A stretch of DNA of 64,000 nt, from NCBI RefSeq assembly GCF_026262505.1, contig NC_067207.1, positions 31,464,082 through 31,528,081 of the forward strand, given 5' to 3'. The notes beneath the pieces were generated by a model. That model was not told where the DNA came from and searched no databases. It saw only the letters and a list, made by a program, of their open reading frames with translations. The position numbers and the translations under genes were made by a program. The DNA is from Trichomonas vaginalis G3. Lineage: Eukaryota; Parabasalia; Trichomonadida; Trichomonadidae. Positions 55,445 to 64,000 of the stretch are shown piece by piece. How positions within the stretch are numbered: position 1 is the stretch's first letter; each line of letters starts with the position of its first letter.

Positions 55445-55916
55445 TTTAAGTGAAGTAAAAAACGGTTTTTGACAGATGTTTATATGACACTTTTTGTTCA
55501 GCACAAAAAACTACTCGGTCAAAGTGTTGTCAGTTTTGTAAAATAACCGTCCTATCTTGTTTGAAAATGGAGAAAAGGCTTCTCAAAGTATACTTCCTTG
55601 GAACGCCTGTAACTTTTCCTGTAGCGACGATAGACCCTTACTTGTCCGGACAAAGTTATACTATTTTGAGTGTTCTACAAAAAAGTCACCGGCGACGACT
55701 CTCAAAAACCGTTGTGTAAAAAGTTTTACCGTTGGACATAAAAGTATATATAGAAAACAAAAAACGTTTATAGTTCATTCAATATTTGAGATGGAACGGT
55801 TTGCCAACGGTAACTATTAAATAAAATAAAAAATAGAGGGGGGTTACCGTTGACAAAAACCGTTTATTTCAAACTTTCTATGAGTGGTCCGAAAAAAAAA
55901 CAGTTCATTTTTCATA
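55445..55916. promoter_or_regulatory. Non-coding stretch with AACGG/CCGTT site cluster
   Basis: Seven AACGG or CCGTT sites at 55461, 55709, 55729, 55795, 55806, 55847 and 55860. YAACNG is the classic Myb recognition sequence, and trichomonads have many Myb factors. The cluster lies between divergent genes (55061 and 55917) and could control both. No other gene-like sequence is seen here. Confidence 0.5.
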
Positions 55917-57445
55917 ATGGAAGGAAGAAAAAATGTCGCAAACAATTCGTCGACTACCTCTGCAGTTAAAGTTCCTACAACTTATGTCTCACCATTCTCA
56001 AAACCCTTACGACCTCCTATAATACCAAAGCAACTTCCTCATACAATTCAAGACAAATTGTCCAACAATTTGAGTTCTTCTTCTTCTCAAAACACAACAG
56101 AAACATCTGAAACAGTTGTCCAAACAGCACCAGAACAAGTTTCACATAGTTCTACAATTCAAGACAAATTGTCCAACAATTTGAGTTCTTCTTCTTCTCA
56201 AAACACAACAGAAACATCTGAAACAGTTGTCCAAACAGCACCAGAACAAGTTTCACATAGTTCTACAATTCAAGACAAATTGTCCAACAATTTGAGTTCT
56301 TCTTCTTCTCAAAACACAACAGAAACATCTGAAACAGTTGTCCAAACAGCACCAGAACAAGTTTCACATAGTTCTACAATTCAAGACAAATTGTCCAACA
56401 ATTTGAGTTCTTCTTCTTCTCAAAACACAACAGAAACATCTGAAACAGTTGTCCAAACAGCACCAGAACAAGTTTCACATAGTTCTACAATTCAAGACAA
56501 ATTGTCCAACAATTTGAGTTCTTCTTCTTCTCAAAACACAACAGAAACATCTGAAACAGATTTACAACCAATAGAACAAGATATAGTCTCTCAAACTACA
56601 AGTATGTTAACAAGAGCACAATTTCAAGATTTAATTTCTCTTGAACAATATTCGAGTAACGAAATACAAAGCGACGACTGTAACCTCTCGCTACCCGAAT
56701 CCATTCAAAGAAAATACGCCATGAAAAGACTGAAATTGTTGTATAAACTTCTTAACAATTGGGGGGTCGAAGACAACACAGATTATAGTGAAATGTTTAA
56801 CAAAGTCATAGAATCTCTTAAACCAATTGAAAACGACATAAAAAATCCCGGTGTTCTTGTTGACCTTTTCGCCTCAAAATTACCAGTTACAACTAATCTA
56901 ATAGCAACACAAGCTATAGAGCAATTTATTTTATGTTTTCCCAAGCAATATAGACAACACCTGAGGGAAACAAGAATAGGAAAATTTCAATTGGTGTATC
57001 CTACAACATACAACTATTACGAAGAAGCAAATGAATATGGAGAACTCTCATTCCATTTCACACTTTCAGTTCCTGAGGGAGAAGAAAAAGCAATCTATCA
57101 TGTACAATCTCTTGCAGGATGTGAAGGAAAACTCACATAATAACTACTGTTGCAATTGACAAACCTGCAAGAGTCGAAGACGATGTTTTGTTCGCGTCCA
57201 TTGCTGGTTTTGGCATGGGAGAACCAATTCCAATTTCCCATTTCACAGAATACTCAGCACAGCATTTTCAAAATGTAGAATTCGTGTTCTACGACCATCA
57301 AAAGTTCCTGCTAACAAAACCAAAGAAACAATTTGTCTCAATATTTGTTGCTGGTCATGTGGCTGACAAAGAGCCATCAGATACTGACTATGAAGAAGAG
57401 GAGGAGGAAGAAGAAAACGATAGCGATGTCGTTCTTATCGAATAA
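55917..57445 (+). pseudogene. Unknown repeat-bearing gene at the right end of element 3
   Basis: The first ATG gives MEGRKNVANNSSTTSAVKVP. Five copies of a 37-residue Ser/Thr/Gln-rich repeat follow, then a helical domain (NLSLPESIQRKYAMKRLKLL; LFASKLPVTTNLIATQAIEQ) and a beta-rich part. The coding signal ends with an acidic run (EEEEEEEEN) and DVVLIE. About one break. I recognise no family; a gag-like or structural role is possible. It may belong to element 3 or be a separate insertion, since the element's right terminus was not found. Confidence 0.5.
56043..56557 (+). repeat. 111-bp perfect tandem repeat
   Basis: Copies start at 56043, 56154, 56265, 56376 and 56487, the last one incomplete. 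No base differences are seen between full copies. The unit encodes 37 residues beginning TIQDKLSNNLSSSSSQNTTE. Perfect identity indicates very recent expansion. Confidence 0.95.
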
Positions 57446-57573
57446 AAACTTTAATTTTTTACTATATAATTTTTTTAGTTCTCCTCTAGGTTTTCTTATG
57501 GGCTAGAGGGCATGAAGTGCCTGGAAGCCCCACTCACCTGACCTATAATAAACATGAATAGAAAGATAATTCC
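57446..57573. other. Presumed element-host junction zone
   Basis: AT-rich to about 57500, then a GC-richer segment (TATGGGCTAGAGGGCATGAA, GTGCCTGGAAGCCCCACTCA) before host-like sequence. No match to the ends of elements 1 or 2 in the required orientation, and no target-site duplication could be assigned. Confidence 0.35.
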
Positions 57574-57690
57574 TTAAAACAATGATAAATATGAAAAGAA
57601 AGAAAATTTCATAAAACAATGATAGATATTAAAGGAAAGAGAATGTGATGAAATAATGATATATATGAAGAGATGGATAATGTAAACAAT
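57545..57690. repeat. Short degenerate tandem repeats at the 3' end of the ankyrin-type gene
   Basis: Three to four loose copies of a ~35-bp unit (ACAATGATAAATATGAA, then AGAAAGAAAATTTCAT) run into the last ~40 codons of the gene at 57574. Confidence 0.6.
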
Positions 57691-58494
57691 GTCGATAATT
57701 TTTCTATTAGTAAGTAAATATGATGCAACATCATAATTTCCATAATACATGCTTTCTGCGATTGAATACGGCGTTTGTCCAAAATTTGATTTAAAGTACT
57801 CAGCAATTTCATAATGTCGATAATCTAATGCTGTGTGAATCATTTTATCAAACGATTTACCATCTTTGATCATTTCCGTAATAATGTTTGTATTTCCGCC
57901 TTTAACAGCATAACTTTCAGAGTGATAAGTGTATTTAGCTCCTAAATTTTTCAAGTAATTGAAACACAATTCTGATCCATAGAAAAGAGCACAATCAAGG
58001 GGAGTTAATTCATTTTCTATTTTCTCATCAATGTCAAGATTTGGGAATTTACTCTTAAGATCATCAACTTTATCCCATGCAATGTAGTATAATGGAGATT
58101 CCTTCGAATATATATTGAGAATTTCTTCTTCCGTTTTATTTTCATTGTTTTCAAATTTGAAACCCCTGTAATTTAGAAGAGCTATTAAATTCTTATTCTT
58201 GGGTTGGACGATGCATGAAAATTCGTTTGATATCTTTTGATAAAGTTCTGCAAATAAATTAATTTCTTTACAACGAATTTGTGAAAAAACATCAATCAAT
58301 GAAACTGCCATTTGAATGGGTATTTTGTTATTTTTAATGAATTCTAAAATTTTCGATGATGATTGTAAAATATTATTAGAATTGACATCCCAAATAATTT
58401 TTGAAGCACGGCTCGGGTATTTGAATACTTTTATTGGCTTGAAGTTGATAAAATCACACTCACTCCCATTTGTTGGTTTCTCCGAACTTGACAT
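57574..58494 (-). CDS. Ankyrin/DUF3447-type protein
   Basis: 306 residues from MSSSEKPTNGSECDFINFKP. Residues about 55-150 resemble the DUF3447-associated N-terminal region of the huge trichomonad ankyrin family. Residues 150-265 are ankyrin-like helical pairs (LTPLDCALFYGSELCFNYLK; SYAVKGGNTNIITEMIKDGK; GQTPYSIAESMYYGNYDVAS). The last ~40 residues turn hydrophobic (IVYIIHLFIYIIISSHSLSF) and lie in the short tandem repeats, so the normal run of ankyrin repeats appears cut short, perhaps by the rearrangement that placed the elements next to it. Ankyrin repeats mediate protein contacts. Host gene; the specific function is unknown. Confidence 0.75.
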   Translation of the reverse strand: MSSSEKPTNGSECDFINFKPIKVFKYPSRASKIIWDVNSNNILQSSSKILEFIKNNKIPIQMAVSLIDVFSQIRCKEINLFAELYQKISNEFSCIVQPKNKNLIALLNYRGFKFENNENKTEEEILNIYSKESPLYYIAWDKVDDLKSKFPNLDIDEKIENELTPLDCALFYGSELCFNYLKNLGAKYTYHSESYAVKGGNTNIITEMIKDGKSFDKMIHTALDYRHYEIAEYFKSNFGQTPYSIAESMYYGNYDVASYLLTNRKIIDIVYIIHLFIYIIISSHSLSFNIYHCFMKFSFFSYLSLF

Positions 58495-59003
58495 ACTTTT
58501 TTTTAATTACAACCTCATACGGCATTTTCCCTCCTCTCATCTTGAAACACAATTATGCAAAGGGTACAATGTAATCGATTTGACACCGGTATTATTTTTC
58601 CATGATTTTTAATAGATATGATATATGGTAATATAGCGATATATGATCAATCAAAATATCTAATAAATAATTACTATATATGGAAATATAAGGGGGAGGG
58701 AAAAAAAGTTTAGCCTTAAGGCTGCCCTTACGGCCACTGACTTTAATTCAAATTTTTGACAACTGGCATGAAGTGTCATTAAAAATTAACCCTTGACATA
58801 TGAATTGAAGGCCGTGTCATAGGGGATGTAAGTGCACCCTTAAACTCCAATTGATCGAAATTTGAGAGCTTTGATAAAACGTCTACATTGCACCCTTATA
58901 CAAAAAAAAATTACAAAATAAAAACAAATAAACAAAACAAAAACAAAAATAAAAATAAAAAAAAATAAAAAAAATAATTTACAAAACAACAAAAATAATA
59001 TAA
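58495..59003. other. Host intergenic DNA
   Basis: AT-rich with a small GC-richer patch near 58710-58860 (TTAGCCTTAAGGCTGCCC; GGCCGTGTCATAGGGGATGT) that could be a relic of a mobile element. 58900-58990 is an A-rich run of AAATAAAAA type before the 3' end of the helicase gene. No gene seen. Confidence 0.5.
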
Positions 59004-61562
59004 TTAAAGTACTTCTATACCTGCTTCTTGAACCAAAGTATTTTGGACAGCGAAATCTTCCAAAGTATCTAGAAAAGCGAGACTTTTTGCCACTTGTGCA
59101 GCTTCATCTTTCAACCTCTTCGCTTTAGTTATATCTGAATCCTCAACAGTTTTGCCATTTGAAATAATTGTTGCCAATCTTTCAGTAGAAGCTTCAGCAA
59201 CTTCGGAAGGTGATGAAATACCCTTTTGTATCAACTTCCTTGCTGTAGATTTGGTACAACTCGGTAACCTTAACAAAGGCAAAATATCAGATTGAACTCC
59301 GAAGTCCAATCTCTTTCTAAATGCGTTCAAAGCTGTTCCCAAGAGTGGGCAACCAACTTTCTCGCAGAATTTCGCAGTTTGGCCTGCAAAATTCGCACAT
59401 GTCATCTGTAAACTTTGTGCAGCACCTCTCGATATCGAAAATCTTCTGGTCACTTCACTAAGTGGTCGCTCGTCGATCATTTCTCCCAATAAACATGCGA
59501 AATAGAACCTGTCTAATTCGTGATCGATCTTTTTGTGTTTTTCGTCTTTGTTTTTGCCTCCTAAGTGCTTTGTTTCAATGAAATGCTTCTGGAAGTTAAT
59601 GATTGAGATGCCACTTACGAGTTTTGTGACTGTTTCATGCTTGGAAATGATGTTTTCCCAGACATCTGAATCATAATCTGGAGTTCGCTCGTTTGCTATT
59701 GCGGAAGGAGGAATACAAAGGTATAGCATGTGAACATCATCTTCAAGGCTTAATCCGGTCTCTACGTTCTTGATAATTCCTTGTAATTCGATACCTTCTT
59801 CAATACTCATGGCAGATTCAGCAATTGCGCGGCCAACAGGTGTAACTTTGTAGTCTTTATCAAGTAATGATCTGTTTCTGAGTCTTTCGAGTGAATTCTT
59901 TGCGATATTTTCAAAATCTAAATTTTTGTTCGACAAAGCTTCGAAAGAGTTCTTGATAAACTCGATCGCACCTTCTAGACCAGCTTTGAGAAGTCCTGTT
60001 GAGAAGCATTGCAACAGAAAACGGTCAAATAAATCATTTTCCAGTAAATGAGGATTTATGTCCTCCAAGCGTTGGCTACAGAGTTGTGAAAAATCGGTCA
60101 GTTCACTTTCCTTATCGTTCATTCCTAAAACAACTACATCTCCTCCTATTGACTCGTCTCTTCCAGCTCTGCCGGCCATTTGCGTGTACAACGAGTTAGG
60201 TATCAATCGCTGGCCAATACCATGTATATATCTGTAAGCTTCGTATATAACAACGCGAGTTACAGATCTGATATTAATTCCAGCGGAAAGAGTAGTAGTT
60301 GCAACGATGACTGATATGGTACAGTTCTTTGCGGCCTCTTCTACAATCTTTCTTTCCTCTAATAACATGCCCGCGTGATGAAATCCGACGCCATTCATCA
60401 CACATCTCGCCAGGGATTCATCTAGGCCTGTATCTGTCTTGGAAAGCTTCTGTATAAGTTGCTTGCGATCACTTAATAAGTACTCGTCTGGTAAAACAAC
60501 GCTCGGTAAATTCGGATTTTCATCATATATGTGGGAAGCGATGTATTCTGCAACAGAAACGGTCTGCTTGCGATTGTTAACGAAAACAAGAACCGTGGAG
60601 TTCTTTTTGTTGCGTAATACTGATCTGATTACTGATAAAATGTGTTTTTTATCATCATTTAATGATTTCATCGTCGAAATCTTTTTTGCTTCGCCATTAT
60701 CGGCTACGTAGAGTGTTCCATTGGTACTTTTGAAGTAATGTTTGATCCTTGACGGTCGAGATTCGCATATGAATTTAAATCCACCGATCCATGTAGCGAT
60801 TTTGTCAACATCCGACTCATTGAGTGTTGCTGTAAGGCCAATGATCCTTATATTATGCTTCTCTCTCAGTAAAAGGCACTTTTCTATCAAAGATTCGATC
60901 ACTGCTCCTCTTTGTTCTTCATTTATCATATGTATCTCGTCAATCACGATGAGCTTGAACTTCTTGAAGTATCCATCCCTCAATGCACTGTTTAGTAAAG
61001 CGTGGGCCTTCTCAAATGTACAAACAGCGATTGACCCCCTTCTAAAATCGGCTCCCCCTATATTTTGATAAAAAGGGCGAACTGAGTGCTTAAAGAACCT
61101 TGCTTTGAACTCTGTAGTCTTCTCGGAAGCTAGGGAGACGAATGGTAATGCATATAATGCTTTGCCGTCTGGATCTCGCTCCAACATTTGGGCTATCGCG
61201 ATATCTGCTGCAACAGTCTTTCCTCCTGATGTTGGGACAAGGATAATTCCATTTTTACCACATTTCCATTCAGGAGATGAGATTAGATCTCTCTGCCATT
61301 GCCTAAGTTTGACGATTTTCGGTGGAGGCAAACCATTAACGTAAGCATGCTGTAAAAATGGAGGAATCGATAGATCTGTCATAGTTTGATCCATATCTAA
61401 CATATCTGGTTGATCAATCGTTGACTGTTTGATGATTTTTTTCTTTTTCTTCGAATTTGAGCGTTTTTTGCCGTGAATGATGCCCAATGCATCTGCTTCT
61501 GGATTTCTGATCTGTGGAATCATCATATCTCTGGGAGCCCGGAAGCGGACGGGCTCAAACAT
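59004..61562 (-). CDS. HELQ/POLQ-type superfamily 2 DNA helicase
   Basis: 852 residues. Basic nuclear-localisation-like KKRSNSKKKKKIIK at 32-45. Helicase motif I VPTSGGKT (109-116), motif II VIDEIH (206-211), motif III GLTATL (242-247) and motif VI QMAGRAGR follow in order, with GINIRSVTRVVIYE as motif V. The C-terminal region has a winged-helix/ratchet part and ends with helix-hairpin-helix-like LLRLPSCTKSTARKLIQKGI. This is the Hel308/HELQ or POLQ helicase layout; no polymerase domain is present here, which favours HELQ, an enzyme of fork repair and strand-break tolerance in the nucleus. Whole, intronless host gene. GC-richer than its surroundings. Confidence 0.9.
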   Translation of the reverse strand: MFEPVRFRAPRDMMIPQIRNPEADALGIIHGKKRSNSKKKKKIIKQSTIDQPDMLDMDQTMTDLSIPPFLQHAYVNGLPPPKIVKLRQWQRDLISSPEWKCGKNGIILVPTSGGKTVAADIAIAQMLERDPDGKALYALPFVSLASEKTTEFKARFFKHSVRPFYQNIGGADFRRGSIAVCTFEKAHALLNSALRDGYFKKFKLIVIDEIHMINEEQRGAVIESLIEKCLLLREKHNIRIIGLTATLNESDVDKIATWIGGFKFICESRPSRIKHYFKSTNGTLYVADNGEAKKISTMKSLNDDKKHILSVIRSVLRNKKNSTVLVFVNNRKQTVSVAEYIASHIYDENPNLPSVVLPDEYLLSDRKQLIQKLSKTDTGLDESLARCVMNGVGFHHAGMLLEERKIVEEAAKNCTISVIVATTTLSAGINIRSVTRVVIYEAYRYIHGIGQRLIPNSLYTQMAGRAGRDESIGGDVVVLGMNDKESELTDFSQLCSQRLEDINPHLLENDLFDRFLLQCFSTGLLKAGLEGAIEFIKNSFEALSNKNLDFENIAKNSLERLRNRSLLDKDYKVTPVGRAIAESAMSIEEGIELQGIIKNVETGLSLEDDVHMLYLCIPPSAIANERTPDYDSDVWENIISKHETVTKLVSGISIINFQKHFIETKHLGGKNKDEKHKKIDHELDRFYFACLLGEMIDERPLSEVTRRFSISRGAAQSLQMTCANFAGQTAKFCEKVGCPLLGTALNAFRKRLDFGVQSDILPLLRLPSCTKSTARKLIQKGISSPSEVAEASTERLATIISNGKTVEDSDITKAKRLKDEAAQVAKSLAFLDTLEDFAVQNTLVQEAGIEVL

Positions 61563-62306
61563 TGATTTCGAAGATTTTAATTCAAAAATTGAGGGGATTT
61601 TGCGCGCGTTTAAAAATTCAATTGAAAGCGAGGAAGCAGTTTTGCTTCACCGCCTCAAGGAATTTTGGCGGGAATTTTTTTATTACCCCATTGCAGAAAA
61701 TAAAATGTATAGTTTCATATAATAAGATTTTATTATCAAATTTCCGATAAATCTTTATATTTGGCCGAAATTTTAATCAAATTTCCCACAAAAATGCATA
61801 GTTGATGAGAATACATGAAAATTATATTTATATATGGAAAGTATATGATAACAATTACTTGTTATCAAACAATTTTAATGAGATTTTCATGATTTTTTTT
61901 CTTGAATATCAATCTATGAAAGCCATTCGCATATGATATAAATTCATTTTAGATTTATAATAGATTCTATGATCATATGAATAAATCATAGCATTCTAGT
62001 TATTTCTTACATTCTAACTCTATTAATGAAACATATTTTTGAATACATTCTCTTACACCTTGGAAATATACTCGATTTTTAAGGATTTTGAGTCAGTATA
62101 TTCCTTAATTTAAATAATTTTAATAAAATTTCGGAGTTTAAAGAAATTTAAAGCTTTTTAAGTTAATCACATGGTTAATACCTTAAAAACATATGCTAAA
62201 TTCATATCTTGTTCAATTGATCCAGATTTGAAATTTAATCTCATTCAAAAATACAAATAATTTAAATATTAAAACGCATGGTTTATTAACGAATAAATTC
62301 TAAATC
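61563..62306. other. Host intergenic DNA
   Basis: 744 bp of very AT-rich sequence between two minus-strand host genes. GC-richer up to about 61680 (next to the helicase start), then almost pure A/T with no repeat, palindrome or gene that I can support. Confidence 0.6.
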
Positions 62307-64000
62307 TCATGGTTCATCATCATCACTAGCAAAATCATGGTCATTGAACAAATCGGAATCATCTGCAATTTCTCCGCCGACAAATACTGGGTTGTCTAAT
62401 GTTGCTTCTTCTCCTATTATGTTGGTAATTGTCGATTCAATGATATCAGCATCGTGTGTTTCTTCAAGTTCAGAACCACTTTCGCTTGAGAATTGTTTTG
62501 CTCCTTGACTAGCTTTCTTCTTCTTTATCATTAAAATCGTAGCAACGATGATAAGAATCACCAAAATGACTGCAACAATAGCAACACCAACTATAAGTCC
62601 TGTCTTGTTTAACTTTGATGAATCTTTTCTACCTTTCGTATCATCACTGTTTTCCGATCCACTTGTTCCTGATGGTTTATTTTCTTCCTGTGGAACGTAT
62701 TTGATAATTTCGAAAGCAATCATGGATGTGTAAGATGTATGATTCTCAGAATCTTTGATGTAAATTGTGATGGAATGATTTCCAATTGCCAAATCAGAAA
62801 TATTAAATGAGAAGTTTAACGAATCATCTTCTCCTTTGGATTCAATTGTCTTGATGAGAATTGGTTTTTCTTCATTAAATTGAATGTAAAACATCACTTC
62901 TTTGAGGAAATCATGGTCAAAGAAATCAACAGTTGCACTTAGATTTGTTTTTTCTACAATTCTATTTGTGCTAAGTGTGAATTTATTGATTTTTGGAACA
63001 TTTGTAACATAAAATGCGAAAGAATCAGAGCCAGAGGTCAAACCATTATTATCAACTGATGAAACAATAAGTTTGTGCCAGCCGTACATTAAATCATTTG
63101 GAATTGTGAATGATTCGGATAATTCTTGCTCTTGTTTGGTAATCTTCACAACTTTATTTCCTTCTTGTGGAATATCATCAACATAATAAGTAAATGTGAG
63201 ATCAGAATCAGCACTCGCTGTTCCAACTAAATGGATCTTTTCATTATTTTGATAAATTGTTTTACTTGGGAAATGAATATCAATTCCCGGCTGGAATGTA
63301 ACTCTTATTGTATGATTTCCATAATTGGATGGAAATGCTCCAATACTATTATTCATTGGATTCTCATCATTGGATAGCCAGATACGAACTTCTTTATTTC
63401 CAAGAGGTTCATCTGCAGGGATAAGAACATAAACATCATATTTCTGACTAAGAGTACCTTCAGATTTAAGGAAACCACTATGTTCAGTTGGAACTTTATC
63501 TCCTATTTGGACAAAAACGTACATCTTCTTGTCTTTGTCAACATCATCGTAATTGAACTTGATATATATTGAATCATTTTGGCGAGTCCAATTTGGATCG
63601 ATTGTGACTTCCGTGATTGTTGGATTATGGATTAAATAAAATGGAAAACCAACAACTGATGATTTAACATCGAATTCATCAATTGCATAAAATTGTAATG
63701 AATGATAACCATATTCAAGTGTTTGCGGAATCGGAACTTGAATTTTTCCACTCAGTTTTCCAACAACGGAAATATTTTGATCGACAACTAAAATTGAGTT
63801 ATCAATGTAACCTTTTAGACTTATAAGAGTATCATCAATAATTGAAGTATTAAATTCAATTGTTGTATTATATTGATAATGTCTCAATGTAGGTGGAGTA
63901 ATACCAAATACTGGAACATCAGTTAATGTAATGTTATATTCAATTACATTTGATTTATCAAGAACACGTTTGATTGAATTATATTTTGGTAAATCCGATG
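62307..64000 (-). CDS. Type I membrane surface protein, N-terminus outside the window
   Basis: The frame is open from the window end to the stop. The extracellular part is a chain of ~90-residue beta-sandwich repeats, each ending in phrases such as GYHSLQFYAIDEFDVKSSVV, GWHKLIVSSVDNNGLTSGSD and GNHSITIYIKDSENHTSYTS, resembling cadherin/Ig-like folds with many N-glycosylation sequons. A transmembrane helix (GLIVGVAIVAVILVILIIVA, then KKKK) is followed by a ~70-residue acidic cytoplasmic tail ending DDDEP. Large trichomonad families of such proteins are adhesion or surface antigens. Function inferred. Host gene, partial in this window. Confidence 0.75.
   Translation of the reverse strand, partial: SDLPKYNSIKRVLDKSNVIEYNITLTDVPVFGITPPTLRHYQYNTTIEFNTSIIDDTLISLKGYIDNSILVVDQNISVVGKLSGKIQVPIPQTLEYGYHSLQFYAIDEFDVKSSVVGFPFYLIHNPTITEVTIDPNWTRQNDSIYIKFNYDDVDKDKKMYVFVQIGDKVPTEHSGFLKSEGTLSQKYDVYVLIPADEPLGNKEVRIWLSNDENPMNNSIGAFPSNYGNHTIRVTFQPGIDIHFPSKTIYQNNEKIHLVGTASADSDLTFTYYVDDIPQEGNKVVKITKQEQELSESFTIPNDLMYGWHKLIVSSVDNNGLTSGSDSFAFYVTNVPKINKFTLSTNRIVEKTNLSATVDFFDHDFLKEVMFYIQFNEEKPILIKTIESKGEDDSLNFSFNISDLAIGNHSITIYIKDSENHTSYTSMIAFEIIKYVPQEENKPSGTSGSENSDDTKGRKDSSKLNKTGLIVGVAIVAVILVILIIVATILMIKKKKASQGAKQFSSESGSELEETHDADIIESTITNIIGEEATLDNPVFVGGEIADDSDLFNDHDFASDDDEP

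Larger units (their letters stand above)
15279..57445. mobile_element. Element 3: Polinton interrupted by element 2
   Basis: Visible parts are 15278-17426 and 39247-57445, separated by element 2. Together they hold integrase, protein-primed DNA polymerase B, HNH nuclease, packaging ATPase, SF3 helicase, penton-like protein, major capsid protein and about twenty small or coiled-coil proteins. The left end meets the terminus of element 1. The right terminal repeat was not recognised, so the right edge (57445) is a working limit before host sequence. Element 3 is broken in about six places, mainly in the capsid, helicase and coiled-coil genes. It is older than the element-2 insertion. Confidence 0.7.

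Noticed and set aside
57500-57545. Terminal repeat of element 3 (TATGGGCTAGAGGG resembles TATGGGTTAGTTGGG)
   Set aside because: The orientation is wrong for a right end, and the match stops after a dozen bases; no target-site duplication was found.
1-64000. tRNA or rRNA genes
   Set aside because: I saw no cloverleaf with a TTCRA-type arm and no conserved rRNA core.

Overview
This AT-rich, apparently intron-free window looks like the nuclear genome of Trichomonas vaginalis or a close relative. Three kinds of evidence support this: stacked Maverick/Polinton elements, KilA-N and HNH genes carried by those elements, and, at the right-hand end, a DUF3447/ankyrin-type gene, a HELQ/POLQ-type helicase gene and a type I surface-protein gene of the compact intronless kind seen in trichomonads. 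About 57 kb of the 64 kb is virus-like element DNA. Only 57574-64000 is ordinary host sequence.

Layout. (1) 1-9381 is a giant imperfect inverted repeat. Its arms are 1-4981 and 5291-9381, built from short modular repeats, around a 309-bp spacer with 86-bp tandem repeats. (2) 9374-15278 carries a KilA-N fragment, an HNH nuclease, a large SF3 helicase and a Polinton-type right terminus. I call 1-15278 element 1; its left end is outside the window, and no capsid gene is seen in the visible part. (3) 15278-17426 is the left visible part of element 3: integrase and three small genes. (4) 17427-39246 is element 2, a complete Polinton by outline. It has ~655-bp terminal inverted repeats and an ATGTA target-site duplication, and it is inserted inside element 3. 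(5) 39247-57445 is the rest of element 3: protein-primed DNA polymerase, HNH nuclease, packaging ATPase, SF3 helicase, penton-like protein, major capsid protein and a long set of small or coiled-coil proteins. Its right boundary could not be fixed. (6) 57574-64000 holds the three host genes.

How the parts relate. Elements 2 and 3 carry diverged versions of one virion and replication kit (integrase, protein-primed polymerase B, A32-like packaging ATPase, double-jelly-roll capsid protein, penton-like protein) but differ in accessories. Element 2 has a phage-like tail fibre and no helicase. Elements 1 and 3 have SF3 helicases and HNH nucleases. Element 2 carries roughly fifteen breaks and element 3 about six, so both are fossils, although several genes look whole.

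Less expected structure: a GATC-centred palindromic module shared by the 9-kb array and the intergenic gaps of the elements; small GC-rich double hairpins scattered through element 2, some inside coding sequence; a recurrent ATTTTTA...AAATG start-site motif; a TIR-borne gene related to the C-terminal domain of the HNH protein; and a cluster of AACGG/CCGTT sites before the last element-3 gene.
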